This document shows positions 12,666 through 24,320 of a stretch of 64,000 nt of DNA, in pieces. The notes under the pieces were generated by a model, which was not told where the DNA came from, made no database searches, and worked only from the letters and a program-made list of their open reading frames with translations. The DNA comes from Fragum whitleyi. Lineage: Eukaryota > Mollusca > Bivalvia > Cardiida > Cardiidae. Position numbers and translations under genes: made by a program. The first letter of the stretch is position 1; every line of letters begins with the position of its first letter. The stretch lies in NCBI GenBank assembly GCA_948146395.1, contig OX411543.1:55853689-55917688 (forward strand), read 5' to 3'.

Positions 12666-12854
12666 AAATGTCCATGCTTGATCGTCACGTGCCGAAGTAT
12701 CTTCGGAATTTATTCATGTGCCTAATTATTTATTCTGCATAAAGGTCAGGTTCAAGTTAATATGCGCCCGCTATAGCCGCGAGCATTCGAAAAAAGATAT
12801 TAATACGTGTAGTGTATGTGGGTTTTAAATAATGTTTGTTTAATTTAATAGTAC

Positions 12855-13260
12855 CAATACTGTTTTGACTATGTGGTCGAGATGTATAGTCTAACGACTA
12901 CTGGTGCAGGGATCACGGGTTCGAATCTGCTTTCATTTCACAGTTTTTATTATAATTATTTTCTGTTAGTCCCATTTGACTAGTTTTCTCGTGTTATTTG
13001 TTTTGCACAGCGTGTTTCATTTATCGCATTCTATCTCCTGAACTGAAATATGGAAAACACAAGACGCTGTCAAATGGTCTTATGGACAAATATGGCTAAT
13101 AATCGAAGACCAATTTGGGATTAGCAACTGGACCCTCGGAAGAGTTGCCGTCGTAAGAGAAATACCAGGCATCCATATTTAAGCGTTCCAGCCCCCGCAA
13201 TATGACCGAAAAAATATCAAAAGAGGCGTTAAACCCCTTCAAACAAATAAAACAAAAAGA
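12855..13260 (+). mobile_element. Family S-related SINE, inverted partner 2
   Basis: Plus-strand copy of 12063-12490: ACTATGTGGTCGAGATGTAT, GGGATCACGGGTTCGAATCT, AGAAATACCAGGCATCC, AAAAGAGGCGTTAAACC. Confidence 0.65.
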
Positions 13261-13385
13261 CACTTACGGGCAAAACAAATAGTTTATAACATACCGCAAA
13301 TCTCTTTGAGAATAGATACCATGTGAAAATCAGTCAGGCATGTAATGTATGGTAAAAGAGGTTCCGGTAGGTCATGTCAATTATT

Positions 13386-13705
13386 TCACGCTATAACATC
13401 ATGAAATTGACATACATCTCATTCAAATCCATTCTAAATTGTTCGCTCAGCGTTCAATTCATTCATTCCAAACACTCCACCAAACCATTCAAAAACTTTC
13501 CAAAATAAACAAAAAAGATAAAACTAATAACTACATTCAAAAATTATATAAAAAGAAAAAAATGGCGACTTCACCGACATAATTAAATTTGTAAGCGTCT
13601 GATTGGTTCTTGAAGAAATGGGAAGCTATCTATGGAACTTGTGTACAGATTTTATCAAAGGGGGGTAATAAATATCGCTAATTTTGTTCATCCTGAATGT
13701 TGTTT
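13386..13705 (+). repeat. Dispersed repeat X, copy 2
   Basis: Begins ACATCATGAAATTGACATAC; ends AATATCGCTAATTTTGTTCA. Non-coding. Confidence 0.7.
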
Positions 13706-14075
13706 TACCCGTTTGCGGATTATACTAAGGACTTAGACTTTTTATATAGCTGAAAAAGGATCCTTTTCGTCTTTCGTATCTGACCAAACAATCCTTTTGG
13801 TTTTTGGAGATATTTAATGGTTATTCTGACTTCGAATAGGCTTGTTTCTCGCTATATTATATCCCCTCCCGATTCGTCGCCTCTCTGAGACCACAAAAGG
13901 GATTGAAGGCGTTTGTAAAATGATAGTATCTTAATTGAAGATGTTATCAGCAGAGTTTTGTCATATGTACAATGCCAGACGCCGTGTATGTAGGACTTTT
14001 TAACGGATTCAATTATTTTAGAGGAGTTTTCTTATCTATCGGAACCAAAGATCTCAGTGAATTGCGTCCAGTTTT

Positions 14076-14105
14076 GTTTTGTTTTTTTTATTTTTTTTTT
14101 ATTTC

Positions 14106-14148
<43 letters not shown>

Positions 14149-14201
14149 TTGCTGTTGTTGTTTTGGGGGAGGAGGGGGTATTATTATTATTATTATTATT
14201 A
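14076..14201 (+). repeat. T-rich, (TTTA)n and (TAT)n tracts
   Basis: (TTTA)n at about 14106-14150, then GGGGGAGGAGGGGG, then (ATT)n to 14201. The 88-codon frame here is low complexity. Confidence 0.95.
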
Positions 14202-14614
14202 TTTCAAATGTCCGAAGATCTTCGTAAGTAATCCTTGAAATCCATCTTTTCTACTCTTTCTTTTAATTGCATCGAACTCCACGTTTCAAGTCAGTTTAAC
14301 AGAACACTTTGGCACATCAGCAAAAGCTGCTCTTTCTCTTATCGGAGTACTTTTCAAGAATACTTATCTTTTTACCTTAAGGATCGATAATTCTAGATTC
14401 AGAAAACGAACAGGATGCTTAAAGTATTGGCCCTGCTTAATAGAGCTGGGACGAGTAAAATCTTTGTACCCGGGTACCTGAGATCTAATTACTCGCAAGT
14501 ACTCAAGTACCCGATGATTACTATCCATATATTTATTTAATGGCGACTAAATTCAAAGGCTTTGTCAGGATGTGTCAAAGTGTTCTGTTAAACTGTTTAT
14601 CGGAAAAAGTTTGT

Positions 14615-14666
14615 TGTTGTTGTTGATGATATTGTTGTTGTCGTCGTCGTTGTTGTTGTTGTTGTT
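14615..14666 (+). repeat. (TTG)n/(TCG)n microsatellite
   Basis: GTTGTTGTTG with a GTCGTCGTC interruption. Confidence 0.9.
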
Positions 14667-15359
14667 CATGGTATAATTGTGTGAGCCATGTGTGACCTTC
14701 TAATTGAAGATGACAGAAAATGTGTATTTCATCTTCGTTACTAGCTTTATTTTATTTTAAAGTGGCTAAAATTTAATTTTAGTTGTGTTCATCAATAAAA
14801 ATGCGTTACAAGCGTCATTCAATTAGGGGAGGTCACTGTAAAATAACGAAAAAACTTTCTTATTTGCATGGAAAGGCATGCTGAATTTTTTACCAAATAA
14901 AGGAAAAATATGGGGTTTAAACATATCGGAAAACAAGAAAAATTCATTTGGTATTTTTTTAAAAAAAAATACATTTCTGTGGCATTTTTACCCTGTAAAA
15001 TTACAAAAAATAGTGCATTTTTTACTTTTGAAGGCAAATTGTGCAAATGCAATTGATCAAAGAGAAATTTTCTTGGCAACAGCCATTGTGTACATGTATA
15101 AGGTCTATCAAAATATATTTGATTTATAGCTATAAGCTAGTGCTTAGTTTATACTAAACCTAAAACGAATATAAACGTTTTACTGAAAAATGGCTAATAC
15201 CACTCAAGGGCAGATAACTCTAGCATGAAAACGAGCTTGGAAAGGTACCTTGAAATTTTGATATAATGACTAGACAATGTTAATCTACAACATATGTGAA
15301 CAAGAAAAAACTTCATTGGGCGGAAAAAATGACGACATGTGTCCATTGCTACCTTAAAA

Positions 15360-15640
15360 CTATACAAATATCCATGTGATTACATCCTGTATGACATTTT
15401 TTTATGATATCACATAGTTATTTTTAGAACAAATACATAATGCGGTTATTTTTAGAAACTTGCACTTCTGTTGGAAACATCTACAAAAACAAGGCAAATA
15501 GAGGTTATAAGATTAATATAATACGTATTTAGTGTATTGTATGAAAAAAGCCTCGACAATGATCAATTCTCCCAACCTCGTTAGATATTTTTTTCTCATA
15601 CAAAACACTAAATACACACTTAGCACAATTATATGACGCT
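15360..15640. mobile_element. Snapback element (TACTTAGTGTATTGTATGAA family), copy 1
   Basis: Shares GATATCACATAGTTATTTTT, ACAAAAACAAGGCAAATA and TTAGTGTATTGTATGAAAAA with copy 2; the central stem is partly deleted. Confidence 0.7.
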
Positions 15641-16764
15641 AAAGCCACTGAGAAAGGACATCATATTTTCTCCCTTTGCCCTTTCGTTATTTAGTTAGTT
15701 ACATCTGTCCTAAAATGATTGTATTCAAATGTCTATGGTGCACTTAATCTGTCTAAAGTCTTTATAAAGTACTGAACATATTTGAGCTTGCAAGATTTTG
15801 TAGGTGAATGTCAAATAAATGCGGATGCGCTAGTTAAATTAACGGATACTCTCCCTACTTTTTACGAGTACGAACAAAATAAAGATGAAAGGAAATGATA
15901 TTAACCAATCAGGTAGATGCACACCTCAGTATATAAGGTTTGCAACCCTAATATTTTGGTTTGCTCGTCCATTATGTGGACGTAAAATATATGCGGATAC
16001 ACGTCAGTTGGTAAGCATTCACGCCCTTAGGTAGAGTTATAGACCCGTACAGTACACCATAGTTTTCGTCGGTGAGCTATCATACAAAAGGCTGAGTTAA
16101 TAAGCGCCTAGTGGTTTAAATTTTCAGCCAAATGGAATTCTCGGCTAGGGAAACCGTTTTGACGATTAATTAAGAAGCCCGTCTCCACATAATATCAAAA
16201 TTGAATTAAACTGTCAAAATGAAGTCTGATAAAGTGTTGCCGGCCATAAATGCCCAAATATCGTCGTCCAATTTATCCCAAATCTGTTTGTATGAACACC
16301 GCTTATTCAATAAATTTTACTACGGAAGGGAATCAACAACATTTATATTGTCGATACATTCCGAAGTTAACTGATATAGAACATATTCCAGTTTGAAATA
16401 CAGTGTTGTCACATTTCGAGGCGTTGGAGAGAAAAAGAATTTATATAGTATATTCATTTATGGGCGAAGAAATGAGTGTCGTCGAGTAAGCTAAAATAGT
16501 TACATACAATAAATATCCAGCCGTATTACCATTTTAGCCTCCGACACTCATCTTTTCGACCATCACAATATCAGGAGTATTTCATAAGCTTTATTCCTGT
16601 GAATTTTGGTTGAATTCTGACCAATAGTCTTAGAGAAGAAGAAATCTGTTTTATTTCACATGTACGGTGCGGTGCTATTTATGGGTGACTTAACCGCCTA
16701 TAGCGCCAATATTATCTACCCAAAAAGGATTAAGCAAAGGAATCCGAAAAGACATGTCCTGATT

Positions 16765-17209
16765 CATTCGGAACACCACTCGGCCAATCTCACGATCAAC
16801 CTCGGATGTACATAGACGGAATATTTTTAAAAATTACGGGAAAACCTTGGAAAAACTCGATGACGTAAGTTAAAATGGCGTTAGCCCTCGAAACTGTGAG
16901 TTAAAACATTCGACGTCGCCAACGCTACTCGTTTAAGTCACTGACGTGAAACCATCGTATCCTAATATAAATGTCTTTAGATACTTAAATAACGGCTGAA
17001 AAATCTTAATATTTGAGAATGATTCGTCACTCTCGAAAATTAAGATTTTTCAGCCGTTATTTACTGAAAAAGATATAAATCTACAGTGCTAGTTTTTCTT
17101 ACACTGTTTCCGCCTAACAAAATGCACGATTTTGTTACATATCCATCCGCCTTACATACATCCGAGGTCTGTTGCAGTGTACGGAAATGGCCGAGTGATG
17201 TTCCGAATG
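16765..17209. mobile_element. 445-bp TIR element (CATTCGGAACA family), copy 1
   Basis: Its ends CATTCGGAACACCACTCGGC and GCCGAGTGATGTTCCGAATG are inverted, followed by CCTCGGATGTA on both sides. It also contains an internal hairpin AAATAACGGCTGAAAAATCT...TTTCAGCCGTTATTT. The copy at 57735-58168 is inverted relative to it. The 90-codon frame at 17086-17358 is repeat-derived. Confidence 0.75.
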
Positions 17210-17723
17210 GTCCTCATTATCATTCAAGTGAAGTTTGCTGGAATTTTGACCAGCAGTTGAATAGACGATGCAATTTTTATATATCATTATATGGGGCCAT
17301 CTTTGGCGACTTGGCCGTCCATTGCATCCATGTTATCGGACAAACTAGGATTGAATGAAAGAATCACTGTCCGAGATAATAAAACTTTTCTCATTCTCAA
17401 TTCAAAATTTTCTCAAGTTTCAATTTGAGAGTAAAGCCGTAATTCTGTTTTAATACTGATTTTGATGTGTTAACATAAACGATAATGTAAAAAGTTTGCC
17501 TTAAAAAACAATTTTTCAATATTATCTTCTATTTTCATACATTTATTTGTTAAAATTTGAGAAAACTCTCAGTTGAGCCTGAGAACAGTTTTATAACCTT
17601 GGACCCTGAATGAGAAAGTCTTAATTATCATTCATGTTAAGTTTGATTGAATTCTTACCAGAGGTTTCAGGAAAATATTTTTCTCATATATCACAATATA
17701 GGGCGAGTTCATTATTACAGTTA

Positions 17724-18060
17724 GAAACATCATGAAATTAACATTCACCTCAAACAAAACCATTTTAAATCGCTCACTCGGCGCTCCATTCAATCCAAAC
17801 ACTCACTCAAACCATTAAAAAAACCCTCCAAATTCACATAAAAAGATAAGATCAAATACTACTCTTAAAATAAATATTGCTAGAAAAAATTGTGATTTTT
17901 GTGACAAATTGAAATTGTAAAATTGTAAATTGAAGAAAAATGAAGCCTTTAATAGATCGTTAACCCTTAAATTAAAGGGAGGAAATGCATATCGTACAAT
18001 GAACAAAATTTGCGAGATTGAATTATCCTCCTTTAATTTCACTTAAAATATTTCGTTTAA
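17724..18060 (+). repeat. Dispersed repeat X, copy 3
   Basis: Begins AACATCATGAAATTAACATT, with CACTCGGCGCTCCATTCA and a changed 3' part (ATATCGTACAATGAACAAAA). Confidence 0.65.
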
Positions 18061-18163
18061 AAATTATTCTAAATCATTTACATTGTTTATATCCCGATGT
18101 TGTTAACTGTCCTCGTTCATTCACTTATAGTGTCAACCCCTGAACGGTATCAGCTAACCAGCC

Positions 18164-18284
18164 CTGCGTTCAGGATCGTCAAACGGTACCTCGTCAAATT
18201 GTACCTCGCTCTGCACGCAAGTGCATGTGCAAAGCGGGGTACATTTGGAAAACTGTTTGCACCGTTTGGTGATCCTGAACGCAG
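18164..18284. mobile_element. Snapback MITE (TGCGTTCAGGAT family), copy 2
   Basis: 121-bp near-palindrome CTGCGTTCAGGATCGTCAAA...TTTGGTGATCCTGAACGCAG, same loop GCAAGTGCATGTG as copy 1. The 73-codon frame across it is a by-product. Confidence 0.85.
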
Positions 18285-18479
18285 GACAGGATTAAACAAA
18301 AGAATCTGGAATCTGTAAGAGCATGTCCTGATTTACTTTCCTTTGAAGTTTTGTGTTTTTTTTATAACAAAAAGATTCAGGGAAGAAGATTTTTTTACTT
18401 TCACATCTTTAGCCTTTTTCGGGGGGGGGGGGGGATATTTTCATATTAAATCATATACGGCCATTTTGGAATCACGCGA

Positions 18480-18730
18480 CAGCCATATCATCCAGATCAA
18501 GATGAATCAAAGAAATCTGAAAGAGCATGCCCTAAGCATCATTCCTGTGAAGTTGGTTGGATTCTGACCAGTAGTGAAAATGATATTTTTTTACAATGAA
18601 GTGGCATTTTGGATAACAGTATAGCACCCACGTTATCAACTTATCAGAATTTAACGAAGAAATCTGAAAGAGCAAGTCTAAAGCATCATTCTTGAGAAAT
18701 GTGGATGAATTCTGAATATAAGTTAAAGAG
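18480..18730 (+). repeat. Diverged tandem-core repeats (TGAAGTTGGTTGGATTCTGACC type)
   Basis: Related words occur at 16588, 17221, 17630, 18545, 18697 and again at 63930-63960 (AATTCTGCCCAGTAGTTTCAG...GAAGAAGATTTTT). Two better units lie at 18480-18730. These are fragments of a pearl-type core; the copy at the right edge runs out of the window. Confidence 0.5.
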
Positions 18731-19768
18731 GAATAGATTGTGTTTGTACAATATTAGTAGATGGTTATTATTTATTTGTTAATTCTTTTGTTTTTATTCC
18801 AATATCATTTCATTTCATTTCGTGAACAACAAAAGCTAAATGCCTTCTCTTTTAAAGTCCCCGTCTGTGTTCGTGAACATTCCGAAACGCAAGACAATGA
18901 TTTTAGACGACTGTGTACACAAGAACTATATCTTTATTCTCAAAGATAAGCTTGAATTTGTCATTCCAATATTCTGTAATGCAAATGATTATGACGCGAT
19001 GATAAAAATATAGGCCTTAGTTGATGAATATTTATGACCCGAAACATTTCGGTCTCATATTTGAATACCACTCGTATACCGATCCTGCACGTGGGCGTAT
19101 TTCGTGTGACCAAAATCTCATTTACATATTTTACTGTAAACGGCAGATCATGCGTTTCACGAAAAAGCCGCCGTTTGTCAACTGATTTGTATTTTTATGT
19201 AACTCATCTTTCATAAGACTAAATCAAGAGAAATTATTCAAAGAATATTCACGAAAGAGCGGTTTTTCTACTCTAAAAGCAGACTGTGGCTTTAAGACAA
19301 AAATATTTGTCTCTCTAGTCCTTATATGAAATTAGACCTACTTTTAAAAAAAAAAAACTTAAATTTTAGTTCTTTAAGCAAATTAATGAATCGTCTGGTT
19401 TCCTTGTTGCAAATTCCAGTTGAGCGATACTTGATCTTCATGTGCCACAAGTTTTTTTTTTTGTTTTTCTATTAGAATAGCCCTTCCCATGTTGGATTCA
19501 GGATACATTATTTTTCCACCAGGATAGTGCGTCGGCTTGCTTATCATGGAATCACTTGTACGATCCTCGATGGCAGCACATATCCTTTCTGATAATCGTC
19601 TCTCACGAAACAGTACATAATTATAGGCGTGACTAGCATCTTTAATTAATACGCTCTTAGAAAGCGACGAGCAAAGAATGTATAGCATAACGGCGTTTGT
19701 GGACGGAGACAAAACATTAATACCTTCCGTCCGTCCGCCCGCCCCCTTTTTTCATGATTTGAGCGTTT
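18731..19768. other. Non-coding stretch
   Basis: Only short, unconserved frames (for example 109 codons on the minus strand at 19383-19712) without splice or domain support. Confidence 0.5.
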
Positions 19769-20002
19769 GTGATTAATCAAAACATCGTAACTACAGCTTG
19801 AATAAGCTGTAGGTTCGATGTTTTGATTATTCATCAACGATATTTTTCGAAATATGATTTATTTCTACTACGCACTTGCGTAATTGTGATTAATCAAAAC
19901 ATCGTAACTACAGCTTGAATAAGCTGTAGGTTCGATGTTTTGATTATTCATCAACGATATTTTTCGAAATATGATTTATTTCTACTACGCACTTGCGTAA
20001 TT
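19769..20002 (+). repeat. Exact tandem duplication, 2 x 117 bp
   Basis: Two copies that I read as identical. Each contains a hairpin AATCAAAACATCG...CGATGTTTTGATT with inner stem ACAGCTT-GAAT-AAGCTGT. Confidence 0.95.
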
Positions 20003-20003
20003 G

Positions 20004-20150
20004 ATAATCATAGACCTATGAGCAGCTGAAGGCTTGGTAGGTATGTAGTGGTAGAAGCGGTAAAAGATATACCAGACACGGTTAGGTGCCTAAGCCACCG
20101 AAATAGGTCTAAAAAATTGTTAAAAGAGATGTTCGACTAAGGTGAAACAA
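20004..20150 (+). mobile_element. Family S SINE fragment
   Basis: GATAATCATAGACCTATGAG, CAGCTGAAGGCTTGGTAGG and GTTAGGTGCCTAAGCCACCG, diverged. Confidence 0.45.
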
Positions 20151-20287
20151 AGTTATCGCCCCCATGGCTTCATTTTATTTATTTAGTCCTAGGTAATCAA
20201 ATTTCTTTTCCTTACTAACGCCAGTAACACGGGGGGGGTGATGTCCATAATCGGAGCCACTGGCTCCGCTTTCAAAAACATGTGTGG

Positions 20288-20925
20288 AACTTCCGCTCCA
20301 CGTGCGTCTCCGATTATGTAGATGTAAACATTTCATTTTTGGACTGAAAAAATGGGATAGGTGTCGGAACTTCCTCATTTATATCGGAATTTATTCATTA
20401 ATCATTAAAAAGTCGAATGCTATTCGACCAGTTATACATTTTGCTACGTTAACGTACTCAAGAACTGTAAAAACGCTCGTTGTTTTCAGTATGCACGAGT
20501 TTAACAAAACAACCATAATACTCTACCTCAATATACTTGCCTACAATATGAGATAAATCAAAGAAAATAGTTTTGTTCCGATTATGTGGATTGGCTCTGA
20601 TTATGTATCCTGGCTCTGAAGTTGTGGAGTGTCTTATTCTTCTTCCCTAACCTCCTTCGATATGAATTTTCTGCTGGTTTCGTGGTGCGACCTTTCTCGT
20701 CATTCCAAGACGCCCGTTGTCTATGTTACGTCTCACCTCATCGTGTTTACTTTTATTATAAAATTCCGGTGGCTAGACGGTCAGCTACATTAATATTCAT
20801 AGACCATGTACATACAAGATAATCATATGGCTATCATTTAGTATTGAATTTGAAAAGAGATAAAGATTTCTACGGAGCCTGCCAGTGGTTTTGGCCTGCC
20901 TATTATACTTCGCACGTTAAGCCGT
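20288..20925 (+). repeat. Left arm of a long inverted duplication
   Basis: Matches 24321-25165 in inverted orientation, through CTCCGATTATGTAGATGTAAA, AAAAAGTCGAATGCTATTCG, TCTGATTATGTATCCTGGCT, CGATATGAATTTTCTGCTGG and ACTTCGCACGTT. Short frames in it are not conserved genes. Confidence 0.85.
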
Positions 20926-21611
20926 AACGGCAAAAGTTGGCGGTCACGACTGTGACAAATGACGTCCTTTTATAAATAACGTATAATGGATGGTTTTCAA
21001 TTAAAATTCGGGGAAAAGCAACGAAAATAGTTTATATTCCGTCAGTCATTTGTAAAAAATACAATATTAAGCGAGTTATTAAAAGTAAAAAAATGTTAGC
21101 ATATTACACAAATATGATTCATATCACATTCAATATGCTATACTCGCGATAGCAGTGATACGGAAACCACTGAATGCAAAATCCTAACCGAAGGGAAACT
21201 GTATTGTACGGTTCCCTGATCGTGAAATATTTAAGAAATACTTACAAAATGATATGACGTTCAAAACACGCGTCAGTGGGACAATTTTAAGACCAACATT
21301 ACGATGTTTATTTCCTTTAGTAGAAGAAATATTGATACATATTTTATTATGGATTCTTTAAATATATGGTTTTGTACATAAAGTTGGAATGAAGAGAGCG
21401 TAGATGAGTGTTCAAATATCAACCTGACGTCGCAAAAGCGCATGGTTTTAATTTGTATAGGAAACATCTGAAAACCCTAATTCAGATATATCTTTTACTT
21501 ACACATAAACTAATTTTTAACACAATGTTAGAAACCATCTTTTATTTCAACTTTATGTACAAAAGCCGCATAGAATCCATTCATCAATATTTTAAGTCAT
21601 CTCAAAAGAAA

Positions 21612-22557
21612 CAAGAGCCATGTCGGACATGGCAAAAGTCCCCTACCGGCTTTGTTTGTCTCAATGTTTTCCCAAGCCAATTCTATCAGGGACGTCAAAA
21701 CCAGGTCTTGTTTTGGAAAGGGTTAAACAAGACTTACATGAGTTGTTGTCTCTGCTGTGCCCACTATACAATTCATGCAAGCAATAGACAGATGCAAGAA
21801 ATAGTATCAATAACAGTTACCTTGTCTGATCCAAGATGTTTTTCTTCAGTCTTGTTGGTAAGAAATGAGAACTTTCGCTGGAGGTGATTAATACTGCTGC
21901 ATCACCACCCTGACTAACATGGCTTATGAGTTTTTTTTTACATTTTAAAACGGGTTTCATCAAGTTAGCTTGCTTAGTTATTAAGTTATTGCAGGATCCA
22001 TTTTTTTGCCATATTTTCACTATTTCCGTTACCATAGCAAAGATAAAATGATGTGCATAATCTTCACATTGCCATCTAGTCATATACCAAGTCTCATCAA
22101 ATTAGCTTGCTTACTTATTAACTTATCGCAGGATCCAATATTTTTTGCCATATTTTCACTATTTCCGTAACCATAGCAACAACAATTTTAGTCTAAAAAC
22201 AAAAATAAAATGATGTGCATAATCTACACATTGCCATATAGTCATATACCAAGTCTCATCAAACTAGCTTGCTTAGTTATTATCTTATCGCAGGATCCCA
22301 TTTTTGGCCATATTTTCACTATTTCTGTAACCATAGCAACCTCAATTTAAGTCGAAAAACAAAAATAAAATGATGTGCATAATCTACACATTGCCATCTA
22401 GTCATATACCAACTTTCATCAAAAACGCTTGCTTAGTTATTAAGTTATCGCGGGATCCAGATTTGAGCGGACAGACGGACAGACGGACGGACAGACGGAC
22501 GGACAGACGGAGGGCAAACCTATTGTCCCCTCCGGTGTGAACACCGGTAGGGGACTA
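21612..22557 (-). mobile_element. Pearl-like (Helentron-type) element, 0.95 kb
   Basis: On the minus strand it starts TAGTCCCCTACCGGTG with a subterminal inverted match (CACCGGAGGGGAC), then a (GTCC)/(GTCT) tract (22468-22512), then about 3.5 tandem units of 137-162 bp marked by GGATCC at 21993, 22130, 22292 and 22452. It ends GGTAGGGGACTTTT, the perfect hairpin GCCATGTC-C-GACATGGC (21617-21633) and CTTG. The flanking bases are T on both sides. The termini match the 54.8-kb element though the tandem core is different. Confidence 0.85.
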
Positions 22558-23290
22558 ATAAACCATTTCACAGAAAAATCACACACTTTCCGTGTACAAT
22601 GTTTATGGAGACAAACGATAGCGCCAATAAAATGTCGCACTATACATTTTCTTTTGCATTTTGATTATCTAAAGAATTTTACTTTAATGCTTTATACATT
22701 TTGTGCAAAAATCCTACATAGTTATTCAATTTCGTTCATTTTTTTCGAAACGAAAAAGTTTTCAAACGAGATTATTTTTTAGGGTGGACTTTAAGCCTAT
22801 TTCTTAACGATCTACGAAAAATATTTTAATTCCATATTTTATTAAAAAAAATATCTTGTATTACCTGACAATTTTGAGTTTTTAAAACAACACATTTTGC
22901 TCCATGTAAGAACAAGCATTTTCTTTGTCTGTTTCAAAATTTTCTATAAAATGACGTCCCGGACATCATGAAGGTAATGGATCGTATATTGATTAAATCA
23001 TAATGGTCACATACTTTTATTTTGATCTACTATGATACGTATTTTCGCCCTTGTACATGATCCGTTATGCTAAATGTCAAATTTATATACATATGTAATT
23101 CTGTAAATCTTAATACCGCATTTATAAAAAGCACCCCTTTACCGCAAAATCGACCGGGACATTTCTAAGTACTTTCATTGTCTTAAATAATTTTTAATTT
23201 CAATGAATTTAGATAAATTCCTTTCCGATTGAAAATTTGACAGATATCAAATCCCAAGATGAAGTAGTTAATTCTGACATTAATATAGGG

Positions 23291-23424
23291 TTAATTCACA
23301 TTTTTGAGGGCGTTAACATTTGCAGAGACCCGAAAAATGGTTTAACGCCCGAGTGCGAAGCATGAGGTCGTTAAAGCATTTTGAGGGTCTCTGCAAATGT
23401 TATCGCCTAAAAAAAGTGAATTAA
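23291..23424. mobile_element. Snapback MITE, 134 bp
   Basis: TTAATTCACATTTTTGAGGG...CGTTAACATTTGCAGAGACCC pairs with GGGTCTCTGCAAATGTTATCG...AAAGTGAATTAA. Non-coding. Confidence 0.8.
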
Positions 23425-23654
23425 CGCTATTATTACATAAAAAGAAAGACTATAGTATCTATTTTAACAGAAATTGTAAATTCATTCGTAGGAACTAGCT
23501 GTAAAACTATCACATAAACCGATAATGTGTCGAAAAACTGCTTTATGTATTGCGATGTCACATTTGTTTAAACCGACGTTGCTTGGTAAATCAATGACGT
23601 CATAAAAATTAACGCGGGAATAGAATCGACGTTTTTATTTATGCTATATATATT

Positions 23655-23915
23655 AATGTGAACAAAGGAGCTGATACAGTGTATAGGCTACCGGGTTCGA
23701 TTTCCGACGACGGTACTCATTCTTTCCGATTATTTGTCTCTCACCAATGGGTTGATAATCGTAGACCTATGTGAGATAGCAGCTGGAGGATAGGAAAGGA
23801 TGTGATGCTTGCACTGCTGAGAGAAATACCAGGAATCCATTGTTAGGTGCTCCAGTCGCCGCGATATAACTGAAAAAAAAATTTGAAAGCGGCGCAAAAC
23901 ACAATTCAACAGTGT
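23655..23915 (+). mobile_element. tRNA-derived SINE, family S, copy at 23.7 kb
   Basis: Box B-like CCGGGTTCGATTTCCGAC, body ACCAATGGGTTGATAATCGT ... CAGCTGGAGGATAGGAAAGG ... CCAGTCGCCGCGATATAACT, then an A-rich stretch and AAAGCGGCGCAAAAC. The tRNA head is partly lost. Confidence 0.75.
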
Positions 23916-24320
23916 ATAGGCCTAGACCGAGGATATTTAAGTAAAAAAAAAGTGCGTTAAAGGCACGTGAATTTACTTATTAATAAACGTTTTCTCCCTT
24001 TAACGCGCTGCTTTTGTCGGTTAACGTATGCCAATGATGACCCGAAAACGTACACTTTATGCAATAATCGGAATTTCAACATTTGCTTAAAACTTTCCGA
24101 AAATTCCGAACTAAATGGTACGAGAGACATAAAAACGGACGCGTTAAGGATCATTGCGTACTTTTTTGTAAGAGATATAAATCGGATTTCTTAAATCTTT
24201 GAATCCGAGCGCGAACTTTGTGACAATTTGATTGATACCACTCGCTATATATTACCTGATTACATTTCATGGAATTATCGACGTTAAAAGAGCGACAGTA
24301 GTGACGTTGTTATAACAGGA

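Larger units (their letters stand above)
11195..13400. mobile_element. Nested TIR elements (TTGACATGAC family)
   Basis: The outer ends near 11195 (GTATGGTGTGGAATTATTGA) and 13400 (reverse of TATAGCGTGAAATAATTGAC) are inverted and share ATTGACATGAC with the inner ends near 11697 and 12665. Inside lie a second TIR element split into 11272-11697 and 12665-12780, and SINE copies in opposite orientations. The segment 11205-11270 is also an inverted copy of 12590-12655. The layout suggests repeated insertion of one family into itself. No transposase frame is seen. Confidence 0.55.
13706..16764. other. Non-coding stretch with simple repeats
   Basis: Apart from the microsatellites and the snapback element at 15360-15640 I see only an inverted pair near 16470-16555 (GAGTGTCGTCGAGTAAGCTAAAAT / ATTTTAGCCTCCGACACTC). 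No gene. Confidence 0.55.

Noticed and set aside
14819..15129. Two overlapping 83-86-codon frames on opposite strands
   Set aside because: No recognisable motif; AT-rich, and open on both strands by composition.
17086..17358. 90-codon plus-strand frame, similar to the minus-strand frame at 57631-57867
   Set aside because: The similarity is due to both lying on copies of the CATTCGGAACA TIR element, not to a gene family; the frames break at element ends.
21408..21887. 159-codon plus-strand frame
   Set aside because: It runs across the 3' end of the pearl-like element at 21612, so its open length is accidental.
22465..22515. Short direct repeats resembling a CRISPR-like array
   Set aside because: It is a tetranucleotide microsatellite within a pearl-like element; there are no spacers and the genome is eukaryotic.
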